Shown in pieces: positions 26,592-37,133 of a stretch of DNA of 64,000 nt. The stretch lies in the NCBI GenBank assembly GCA_038501195.1, contig JBBPUQ010000003.1, positions 4,804,501 through 4,868,500 of the forward strand, given 5' to 3'. Within the stretch, counting starts at the first letter, position 1. Each line of letters starts with the position of its first letter. A model generated the notes under the pieces. It was not told where the DNA came from and did not search any database. It saw only the letters and a program-made list of their open reading frames with translations. Both the position numbers and the translations under genes were made by a program. This stretch comes from Nemania diffusa. Lineage: Eukaryota > Ascomycota > Sordariomycetes > Xylariales > Xylariaceae.

Positions 26592-27555
26592 CTATATTTA
26601 TTTCTTAAAGCATATATGCATTGCAAAATTGATCACTTCTGCAACATTTTGTTTATTTTAGCTTTTGCACCTGCTTTTAGATTTAATGCCTTTTTAAGTA
26701 CCTAGGTACTTACGCAAAGGTCTAGGTTAGGTACTAGTAAGTATTGTCCACAGCAAGGGGCTAATCATAGCAACCCATACTTACAAGTTAGGCAAGAGCT
26801 AAACCGCCAAGCTACCTACCTAAACCTACCTAGGGTAGATATTGTTAGTTCTGACATACTTGTAGCCTAAGATGTAACGTTGTTTAGGTTACTCCGTCTC
26901 CAGCAACTCCTTTTCCAATTTTGAAACCCGATATCAAAACGGGAAAGAAGCATATAGAGACTTGAGATGTGCAAATACATGCATAGCGTAAAAGTAATGT
27001 TGCAAGCTCACTAGCTGTTACCACCTCATCTAGATATCTTGTCAAGTGTTTTTTGCATAAAGGTGAAAAAGAAGTGACTATTTAAGCAAGATAGGTAGAG
27101 TACCTATCCGATAGATAGTTTAGTAAGAATGAAACAACATATCAATACATTCACAGCCGAATTACGGATATCAAGGTGGGCATATGTAGAATAGATGCTG
27201 AATAGGAAGAGGAACATCTGCGCCCTATCATCAACTCAAACCTTTATTAGAGTAGAGTGTGCTACTGAATCTCCCAAAATTCTTAAATCATCGATATGCC
27301 TCTAATTTTAGCTAAATGTACGAATGTGTAACCCACCAGAAGCCCCTTTCATATGCGTCAAATAGCTCCTATCCCGAAACCTAAACGATCAAGTGACTTC
27401 CAAAGCATACCATATATCTTTCTGCAAGCATTTTCGCGTGTAGTTAAGCCCCTAGATGATGTATTTAGCGTAGTTCCATGATTTACTCATATAGGTTCCC
27501 TCACCTTTCAAGAGGTGGACGGAGGCGGAGCATCAGGTGGCTGGGTACGAGCTCC
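26592..27555. other. Intergenic, ordinary composition, no gene recognised
   Basis: It opens with CCTAGGTA-type short repeats around 26695-26850, then unique sequence without a usable ORF. The right end probably holds the 3' UTR of the orphan gene, since transcription of that gene runs leftward. Confidence 0.5.
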
Positions 27556-27996
27556 TTACTGGCCTTGATGGTGCGGGACACACGCGATAGTCTCGACGAA
27601 ATGGATCATGTACTTCAACAATTCAATGCGTTCAGTGTGACGGGCAATGAAGCTATCGCGAATCGCCGCGCAGGACGGGCTACGAGTAGCTATGTAGTTT
27701 AGACATTCCACCGCCCCCTCGAATTTGGCAACATCTTGTTTGGCCGCCTCGATCTGCTGGATGGTGGCTTCTAGGCGGGTTGCTGCGTCCATGTATTGGT
27801 TGTTCTCCATCGGTGCCATGACAGTGTAGTGGATATGGGCGTCAGATGGAAGGCGGGCAAGGGCGGCAAGAGCTTCATTGCGGGTGGAAAGCATCGTTGG
27901 TAGACCGCTCTGGTCCATGTCGCCGTCAGAATTAGGCTGTACATAGAAGGTCGCCATAAAACCATCATTCTCGTCCATGGCTGGAGCCTGCGGCAT
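27556..27996 (-). CDS. Orphan hypothetical protein, 146 aa
   Basis: A single open frame with good initiation context (GTCACAATGCC). Upstream of the ATG, the sense strand has a pyrimidine-rich TTTTCTCTCTCATCC stretch and a TATATTAAA box further up, typical of a fungal promoter and start region. The protein is acidic and Met-rich at the N terminus (MDENDG, DGDMDQ). It has a helix-prone middle, about residues 68-100 (AATRLEATIQQIEAAKQDVA), that could form a coiled coil, a second helical stretch at 110-140, and Cys at 98, 109 and 139. No signal peptide or membrane segment is visible. I do not recognise the family. Its start lies only 141 bp from the palindromic element E, so E occupies its promoter. 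Expression and function are unknown. Confidence 0.6.
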   Translation of the reverse strand: MPQAPAMDENDGFMATFYVQPNSDGDMDQSGLPTMLSTRNEALAALARLPSDAHIHYTVMAPMENNQYMDAATRLEATIQQIEAAKQDVAKFEGAVECLNYIATRSPSCAAIRDSFIARHTERIELLKYMIHFVETIACVPHHQGQ

Positions 27997-28137
27997 TGTG
28001 ACTAGGTATTCTGAGGTCTTTGGTTTGTGGATGAGAGAGAAAAGATTGTAATTTGACCTTTAATATATTTGTATATGAAGGTCTAGTGTGAATGGCCTGA
28101 GTGGTGTAGGTGAAGTACTTGAGTCTGATGCAGGCAG

Positions 28138-29151
28138 TAAGATAACCACCCCCCTCGCGGGCCACACCCTCGCGGGCCACCTGCACTGTACGGGTTTTAC
28201 ATATAAACTAAAATATGCGCTAGTAGGGTTTATAAATCGGGAAAAAATCGGGAAATTAAAGCACTAGTGTTAGAAATTATAAAAAAATCAAAATAATAAT
28301 ATATATTTTTTTCTATTTTTATACTAGCTTAATTAATTTTTTAACAATTTATATTTAATTTTAAAAAATAGCTAATAATATTATTACATAAAAATTACTA
28401 GTAAAATTGTTGCATAGCACAGAAAACAAAAAGTTTATCAAGTTTACCGATTTTTAAAAGTGGATATAAGTGGCACTATAAAATTAAAAAAAATATTAAT
28501 ATTTAAAAAATTATATAATATTTTATAAAATAGTTATTAATTATTTTTACTATTTTTATTTAAATTTTTACTAGTTAAAAAGTTTATAATTTTTAAATAA
28601 TTTTAAATAAATTTATATTAATTTTTATATTAAATTATATAGTATAACTATAAACTATATATTTTATATATAAAATTTTAAATATAAAATATATATATAT
28701 AATTTATATTATTTATAATAACTAAATTAATAAAAATATAAAAATTAACATTTTTTTAATTTATAAAATATTATATAATTTCTAAAATACTAATATTTTT
28801 TTTAATTTTATATTTTCACTTTTATTTACTTTTAAAAATTAATAAATTTGGCAAACTTCTCGTTTTTTACACAGTGTTAACAATTTTACTAGTAAATTAT
28901 ATATAATAATGTTATTAGCTATTTTGAAAAATTAAATATAAATTTTTAAAAATTAACTAAGCTAGTACAAAAATGGAAAAAAATTTCTTAGTATTATTTA
29001 GATCTTTTTATAATTTTTGGCGCTAGTGGATTAATTTTCCGAATCTTCTCCGCTTTTATAAGCCTACTAGCTTATATTTCAATTTGTATGTAAAATCGCA
29101 CAGTATGGGTGGCCCGGGAAAGTGTGGCCCGCGAGGGGGGTGGTTATCTTA
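28138..29151. mobile_element. Palindromic element E, complete copy (about 1.0 kb)
   Basis: The left half is an imperfect reverse complement of the right half over almost the entire length, centred near 28644. The ends are TAAGATAACC and GGTTATCTTA. Next comes a GC-rich block with CCCTCGCGGGCC repeated in tandem (left copy 28152-28180), then AT-rich arms carrying matched landmarks such as ACTAGTAAAATTGTT on the left and its complement on the right. Differences include many C/T and G/A changes but also others. A TA dinucleotide flanks each end if the element is taken as AGATAACC...GGTTATCT. There is no ORF. A non-autonomous foldback or long-TIR DNA transposon is the likeliest identity. A second copy ends at 2668. 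Confidence 0.8.
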
Positions 29152-29397
29152 CGTAGTTTAGAAGACGGAACGTCAGAGGTGGAAGTGCTAGGAAGAACTA
29201 TAAATGTACTTACGAGGTTGGGCTATATTTCATATTAGTATCACGCATTTGCCTTAGCCAGCAGGTAGTGTTACTTGTTACAGTAGTGATACCAAGAGAA
29301 AGATGGCCAAAACGTAGTTTACCTAGGTAGAATATTTCTTATTGGGCCTGCTAATGTAAGTAACTTGACTAAGATGCATGTAATCAATTAAACCCCA
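29152..29397. other. Unique spacer right of E
   Basis: Ordinary composition, no repeat or gene recognised. Confidence 0.4.
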
Positions 29398-29724
29398 ATG
29401 CCTTTGTGGGATTCGACTCTTTCTTATTTATTGGTAGTAGTTGTATGCTTGTTCCTTAGGTTACCAGCCATCGAGATGAGGGAGACACCTCATACCGAAC
29501 GCCCACTTATAATTAGGCATTATCACGATAAATTATTTAATTCGCTCCATGTAGTACGTTCTGTATATTTTATCACCATACACACCAATTGGACAGCCAC
29601 AACGAGCCCTAAGAAATATGAGCAGCTGGATTCTAGTCGAGTATCATTAGATTATCACCTAAATGTCTTCGGTTGCCGTACTGTAATTGCATCTCCCACT
29701 AGCCATCCGCAAGTTATTCCTTAG
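29398..29724 (+). CDS. Possible small hypothetical protein, 108 aa
   Basis: An ATG-initiated frame whose N terminus contains a strongly hydrophobic run (SYLLVVVVCLFLRLPA, residues 9-24) that could act as a signal peptide or anchor. The remainder is polar with no recognisable domain and only one further Cys. Codon choice shows no bias that would set it apart from chance. It lies alone between E and the AT block. I rate it only slightly above a random ORF. Confidence 0.2.
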   Translation: MPLWDSTLSYLLVVVVCLFLRLPAIEMRETPHTERPLIIRHYHDKLFNSLHVVRSVYFITIHTNWTATTSPKKYEQLDSSRVSLDYHLNVFGCRTVIASPTSHPQVIP

Positions 29725-29840
29725 CATCGGTGATGCAACGGCAGTAGCAGGGTTCTCAACGTGTATTTATTATCTGATATATAATTCGGTACTCGCGTTT
29801 GCTACTGTACAGAACAGTAAACAGTGACCCTTGTTTATAT

Positions 29841-29938
29841 AGGTGGTTTTACAGGCTTACTGGGCTTATCACACAACTTTTACACTATAACGTACATTTT
29901 TCGAGGTATAATCGCAGCAATTATAACACTGTTTTTAT
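29841..29938. repeat. Unmutated copy of repeat F
   Basis: It matches 60247-60344 without gaps. Thirty positions differ, all of them C or G here and T or A there. This copy therefore keeps what appears to be the pre-RIP sequence, at the very edge of the AT block. The pair brackets the 30-kb AT region in direct orientation and may be terminal repeats of its oldest element. Confidence 0.8.
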
Positions 29939-31048
29939 ATATTAAATTAAATAATTTGTTTAAATTAAAATTGTTATATTATTAAATAATATTAGTTTTT
30001 TTTTAATAAATTATTTAATTATAATAGCTTTTATATATTTTATAAAATATAAAATATTTAAAAAAAAATTTTTAATTAATTTATTTAAATTAATTTAAAA
30101 TTTAAAAAACTTAAATATTAAATTAACAAACTAGTTTTAAAATAAAATAAAAATAACTAAAAATAAAACAATTTTAAATATATTAAAACTTAATAATATA
30201 AAAAAGTTTTTTATTAATTTAAAAAAAATATAAATTAATATAGTAAATATTTTGTTATTTATAAAAAAAAAATCGTATATTATAAACTTGTTTTATATTT
30301 AAAATATTTAAAATATAAAAAAAAAAAAAAAATAACTAATAATATAAAAATATAAATAAATATTATATTTAATTTAATTTAATAGTTTAAATATAATATT
30401 TAAGTTTTAAAAAATTTATAAATATTTTTTTATTATTATAAAAATAATAAAAAAATTTTATAATATTAATTTAAAATATATATTAACAATATATAAAAAT
30501 AAATTATATTTAATAAATTTAATTAAATTTTAAATAAATAAATATATTTTAATAATAATTTTATAGTTTTATATTAATTATATAATTAAATAAATAATAA
30601 TAATAACTTTAATAATAAAGTTAAAAATATATAATTTTAATATTAATTTATAAATATATTATTATATAATATATATAATAATGTATAATTATTTATTTAA
30701 AAAATATTTATATATAATATAAATTATAAATTTATTTATTTAATAAATATTTAAATTAATAATTTTATATAAAGTTTATTTTATAATTAAATTTATAATA
30801 ATTTAAATTTAAATATTTAATGTTATATTTTATAATATAAATTTTTAAATTAATTAAATTTTAAAATAAAAAGTTACTTTTTTAATATTAACAATTTATA
30901 AAATTATATATAATTAATTATTTACTAAATAAATTATTAATAATTATAATAAAGTTTATAAAAAATAAAAATATTATTTTAAATAAAATAATTTAATTTA
31001 TTTATAAAATTTTAACTTAATATATTATATTTAAAAATATATATATAA
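29939..31048. other. AT-rich DNA left of C1
   Basis: RIP-type AT-rich sequence without ORFs. With 44129-46130 and 59370-60246 it forms the substrate into which C1 and C2 inserted, about 4 kb when joined. Confidence 0.5.
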
Positions 31049-31382
31049 TATAATAATTTATATAAATTATTAACTTTTATATTTATTTTATTAATTATAA
31101 ACTAAGATTTATATACTTTGTTATAATAAAACTTTGTAATTTTTACTAATTTATAAAAATTATAATTTTAAAATAATTTATTTTAAAAAATCTACTTTAT
31201 AAAACTTATTTTAAAAAAACTTTAACTATATTTTATAACTTTATTTGCAATTTTATTTACAGTTTTATATATTTATATACTTTATATAATATATATATAT
31301 AATTTAGCTTTTTTTTTTTTTTTTAAAGTTTTTAATTAATAAAATTATTTAATTAGTTTTTATATTTTTTATAATTATAATA
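31049..31382 (+). repeat. 5' LTR of C1
   Basis: It starts TATAATAATTT (TG to TA) and ends AATTATAATA. It includes a T-run near 31310 and is less mutated than the 3' LTR. Confidence 0.8.
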
Positions 31383-33406
31383 TTATTTTAAAATCGTTTT
31401 TTATTTATTAATAAATATTTAATTTAAATATATAATTATTATTTATTTTATATAGTTTATATATAATAAATAAATTATTTTAATTATATATTTAAAATAA
31501 AATTGTTAATATAATATATTATTTATATTTTTAAAAAAAATATTATTATTTAAAAATTTAAAATTAAATTTAAAAACTAATTAAATTTAATAAAATAATT
31601 AATTATAATTTTAATTATTATTTTATTTATTATATTATTATTTATAAAATTTATTAATAATAAAAATAAATTTTATAAATTAATTTTATATTAATAATTT
31701 AAAATAATAAATTATAATAATAATAATAATTTTAAATAAAAAAAAAACTTATTATTAAATAAAATATAATTATAATATAAAAAATTTAAATTAACTGTTT
31801 TTATTAATAAATAATTATATTAAAAAAATAATTTAATTTAGTTATATTTTTTAAATATAAATATAAAAACAATATTTTTAAAAAAGTTATAAATATTATT
31901 TTTTAATTTTATAATATAACTATATAATTTATATTTAAAAAACTTTTAATTAAGTTTAATAATTAATATATAATTTATTAAAACAAAATTAAAACAAAAA
32001 TTAAATATTTTAAAAAGTTTATTAATAATAAAAATAAATTTAATATTTAAATTTATAAATTTATTAATAAATTTTAAAAAAATAAAACTATTTTTTATAA
32101 TAAAAAAAATTAAATATATTAATTATTTTTTTAATTTAAAAAATTTATTATTAATTTATTATTTAATTGTTTAATAATATAATTAAAATAATTTAAATAT
32201 TAATTATTATTTATTATAATTTAAATTAAATTATAATAATTTAATAATTTTTTATTAAATATTATTATAAACTTTTTAAATAAATAAATATTTATTAATT
32301 TATTTTATGTTTTAATAATTTTATTTAAAAAGTAAAAATGTTTAAAATAAAATAAATTTAATTTTTATAAAAATATTTAAATATTAATTTTAAAAACAAA
32401 ATTTTTAAAATTAATATAAATTTATATTTTATATATAAAAAGTTTTATAATAAAATTATTAAAACTATTTATAATTATTAATAATTATTTAAATAAAGTT
32501 AAAAAGATTAAGTTTTCAATATAATTAATTTTAAAAAAACTTTTTATTTTAATAATAAATTTAATAAAATAAAAAAAAAACTAAATTTTTTTAAAATAAT
32601 AAATATAAAAAATTAACTAATAATTAAAAAAAAATATATTAAAATAATAATATTTATTTTAATTATAAAAAAACAATATATAATTAAATAATGTTTTAAA
32701 AAAAATAATATATTAATTATTTAAAAAATAAAAAACTATAATATATTAAAATTTAAAAAATTTTTTAATTTTAAAAATTTAAAAAATAAATAAAATTAAT
32801 AAAAGTTTTTATATTAATTTAAATATTTATTATAATTAATTTAAATAATATAAAAAATTTATAAAGTTTTATTTAAATTATATAAATATAAATTAATAAA
32901 ATTAATATTATAATTATTATTTTATATAATATTAAAATATAAATTAATTTATTAATTAATTAATAATTAATTTAAAAAATTAAATATTAATTTAAAATTA
33001 AAATAATTAAATTAAAAAAATATATATTATTAATTAATTATTATAATAAAATAATTAATAAAATAAATTAAATATTAAAAATTATTTTAAAAATTAATAA
33101 ATGTTATTTTTTTAATTAAAAATTTAAAATTATAAATATTAATTATTAAATAATAATTAATTTATATTAATTATTAAAATAAAATATTTTAATAAATTAT
33201 TAATATAAATAATTTATTTAATTTAATAATATTTTTATTTTAATATAATTTTTTTTATAATTATTATTTTATTAAAAGTTAAAATTAAAAAAATTATTAA
33301 TTTAAAAATTTAATAAAATATAAATTAATATAATAAAATAATTAAAAAATAATATTATATTTTATAATAAAATAAAATTTAAATTAAAAAAAAAATAATT
33401 TTAAAT

Positions 33407-34498
33407 TTTATTAAATTAAAAATTTTTAAAAATTAAAAATAAAAAAACTTTTATTTTTAAAAACTATAAATTATATAAGTTATATAAGCTATATAAATTA
33501 TATAAACTATATAAATTTTTAATAAATTATAAAAAACAAAAACAGTTTTTTTTTTTAGCTTTTTTTTTTATTAACTGTGTGCTTTGCTATGTAGGCGTTT
33601 TGTGTGTGTAGTTTTTGTTTTCTTTTAATTAAAGGAAAGAACTGCTTTTGTTTTTAACATTTTTAATCCTAGCTTTTTCAATTTTAGCCCTAGGTTTTAA
33701 GCTTTTATTAACTTGCAGTTAAGTTTGTAAATAAGTTTATAAGTAAATAAGTTAATTAATTACTTAGCAAATAAGTAAACCGGCTAATGATTTATTTAAT
33801 AAGCTAGCAAGTTATTAAATAAATCGGTTAATCACTTAACTAGTAAATAAATAAGTTAGTTATTTAACTAATAAATAAATAAATTAGTTATTTAACTAGT
33901 AAATAAATAAGTTAATCACTTAACTAGTAAATAAATAAGTTAATTACTTAACTAGTAAGTAAGTAGGTTAGTTATTTAACTAGTAGGTAGGTAGGTTAAC
34001 TAGTAAGTAAGTAGGTTGACTGGTAGGTAGGTCACCTAACAGGCTAGCAGGTCGGTAGGCCAACTGGTAAAGTGGTAAGTCGGCCGGTAAGTCACCTGGT
34101 TAGCAGGTAGACCGGCTGGCAAATGACTTAGTAGGTCGGCAAGTCAACTAGCAAGTAAGTCGGTCACTTGACAAGTAGGTCACTTAACAAGTAAAAAGGT
34201 TGGTTAGCTACTTGTTAAACAGCTTATACGTAAATGTAGCTAGTTTAGCCGATTATAGCTATATATATACAATTAAAGCTAAATTAAACAAACTATATTT
34301 AAATAAGCAAAAAGTATTTTTTATTTAAAATAAAAAACTATTTTAAAAATGTTTTAATAATTAGCTAATTTATTTTTTTTAAATAAAAAAACAAAATTAT
34401 TTATTTTAATTATAAAATTTTATTAAAAATTTTTTACAATATTATAAATAATTTTTTATTTTATTTAATTGTTTTTTTTTTGTTAAAAATAAAAACAA
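33407..34498. mobile_element. 1.1-kb insertion in C1, unknown type
   Basis: C1 and C2 are collinear up to TAATTTTAAAT (ending 33406) and again from AATATTATAAAAT (from 34499). In C2 these points are only about a dozen bases apart, near 49779-49790. The inserted block contains a short segment of fairly ordinary composition (33560-33755) and a 28-bp tandem array. I see no terminal repeats or ORF. Confidence 0.65.
33755..34205. repeat. Tandem array, 28-bp unit, with composition gradient
   Basis: Units of the form ACTAGTAAATAAATAAGTTA plus eight bases (AGTTATTTA or ATCACTTA variants) repeat at 28-bp spacing between about 33838 and 34000. They pass rightward into GC-richer, less regular versions such as GGTAGGTCACCTAAC. 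The left copies are AT-converted versions of the right ones, so the array shows a left-to-right fall in RIP-type mutation. Confidence 0.75.
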
Positions 34499-36825
34499 AA
34501 TATTATAAAATAATATAATAATTAATAATTTAATTTAAAACTTTAAAATTTAAATTATTAATATAAAAATTATAATTTAATTAAAATAAAATTATATTAA
34601 TAATTTAAATTATATTTATTAAAAAAAATTTAATATATTTAATAAATTAATTTTAATTTAATATATTATAAAAATATTTAATATTAATTAAATAATTTAT
34701 ATTAATATTTTATATAAAAAATAATAAAAAACTTTTAATAATAAATTAATATTATTTTTATTTAATAAAAATTTAAAATATATTAAATTAATAAAATAAT
34801 TAATATTTAAAAAATTTATTTATTTAAAAAAGTTTTTTTTAAAATTTAATTAATTAAAATATTATTATTTAAATTAAATTATAATATAATTTTAAAATTT
34901 AATAATAAATTTAAAAATAATAGTTTTTTATAATATTATATATTAATTTATTATATTTTTTTAAAAAAAAAATAAAAAAACTATTAAAATTAAAATTTAT
35001 TAAATTAAATATAAATTTAAATATAATATTTGTTTTATTTATTTTTAAATTTTATTTAATTAATAAAAAATTTTATATTAACTTTTAATAAAAAAATTAA
35101 TTTTTAAAAAATTAAATTGTTTAAATTTTTAATTTAAAAAATATATTATTTAATTATTATAAATTAAAAATATATTTAAAATTTAATATTATTAAAATTT
35201 TTAATTATTTATTTTTAATAATTAAATTTTATTTTTAAATTATATTTTAAATTAAATTAAAAACTTTTTATTAAATAATATTATTATTTAATTTAAAAAT
35301 AAAATTTATATAATAATAAAATTTTATTAATATTTAATTTTATAATTTATTTAATTAATTTATTAATATATTTATTAATAATATTTTAATTTGTTTTTAT
35401 AAAATTTTAAAATATTAAAAATAATTTAAAAAAATAATATATTATTTATATAAAATTAATTTTTAAAAAAATATTTATAAATTTTATTTTAAAGTTATTA
35501 TTATTAATTATTTAAATATAATTTTAAAAATTAATTAAAACATGAAAATAAATTTAAAAAAAATTAAAATAATTTTAAATTAAAAATTTAAAAAATTTAA
35601 AATTATAATATTAATTAAATTATTTTTAAAATTTTTAATTTTATAAAAATATTTATTTATTATATTAATAATATTTTTAAATTATTTATATAATTATTAA
35701 AAAAAAAACTATATATAAAAATTAAATTTAAAATAATAAAAAATTTTTAAAATAATAAAAAAATTAATTATATTAATTTTAATATTAGTTTTTTTTTAAT
35801 TTAAAGTTTTAATATATATTAAAATAAATATTTTATATAATATAATTAAAAAAATAATAAATAAAAATTTATTAATTATTTTTTAAAAATTATAACTTTA
35901 TATAAATAAATTTATTTAATATAAAATTAAAAAATATTAATTATAATATAAATTTTTAAATATTATTATTTTAAATTATTAAATATATAATTTTAAATAA
36001 TTATTAATTATTAAATATTAATTTATTAATTAATTAAAAAAGCTTTTTTAATAAAATAAATTAAATAAATAATTTTTTTAAATAATTTTAATATTATTTT
36101 TTAATATTAATAAAAAAAAAACAATATTATAATTAATATATTTTTTTAAAAAAAATAATTAATTTATTAATAATTAAAATTTAAAAATAAAAAAAAAAAC
36201 TTTTATATTTATTAAATTAAATATAATTAAAAGTTTTATAATTATTTTTTAATTTATTAAAATTAAAATATTAATTATAAAAAGTATAAATTTAATTAAT
36301 TTAATTTTTAAAATAAATAAAATTTAAAATTTTAAAAATTATAATAAAAAAATTATAATATTAAAATTATAATAAATAAAATAATTTTTTTATAAATTAT
36401 TTTATTATAAAAAATATATAAATTAATATTAATAATTTATTAAAATTAAAATAAATTAATATAAATATTTAAATAAAATTATTATGAATTTTTTTGTAAA
36501 AAAAAATTTATATTAATATATTAATAATTATTATAAATATAAATATAATAAAAAATAAAAAAAAACTTTTTAAATTATTATATTTAATTTTAATATTTTA
36601 AAATATTTTAAAATATATAATAATAAATAATAAAAATATATTTTTAAATTAATATAAATATAATTATATTTAAATATTTATTAATAAATTTAATAAATTT
36701 AATAAATTTATTATTATTTTATTTAATTAAAAATAAAATATTATAAAAAAATTAATATTAAAATATTATTATATATTATTTTATATTTTTAATATATTAA
36801 AAATTTAGTTTTTTAATAATATTAA

Positions 36826-37133
36826 TGTTGAACTAATAACTTAATAAAACTTATATATATGTATTAAGTACATATAACTAGAACTTGAACTAGGATTTTT
36901 ATTAAGTAATTAAATAAATAAAAAATATAAAAATTTACTAAAATTTACAAGATTTACAAGTTTTATATATATATATATATAAATAACTTATGTACAATTT
37001 TTTTAGTTGTATTTTTTTTTGTAAAATATATATATGAATTAATATAGAACTTTAGAACTTAAAAACAAACTTTAAACTTTATAAATTATTTTAAATTTTT
37101 TTATATATATATATATAAAAAGTTTTATTAATA
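36826..37133 (+). repeat. 5' LTR of A2
   Basis: It begins TGTTGAACTAATAAC and is the best-preserved A LTR. The terminal CA reads TA. Confidence 0.9.

Noticed and set aside
26520..26705. 61-codon plus-strand ORF
   Set aside because: Most of it lies in the 134-bp terminal repeat of D and the rest in unique flank, with no family resemblance.
2625..28186. The G-rich block at 2625-2668 and its inverse at 28138-28186 as termini of one 25.5-kb mobile element
   Set aside because: The 28138 block pairs with 29106-29151 as the two ends of a 1-kb palindrome, and the 2625 block is the end of another copy, with arm sequence continuing to its left.
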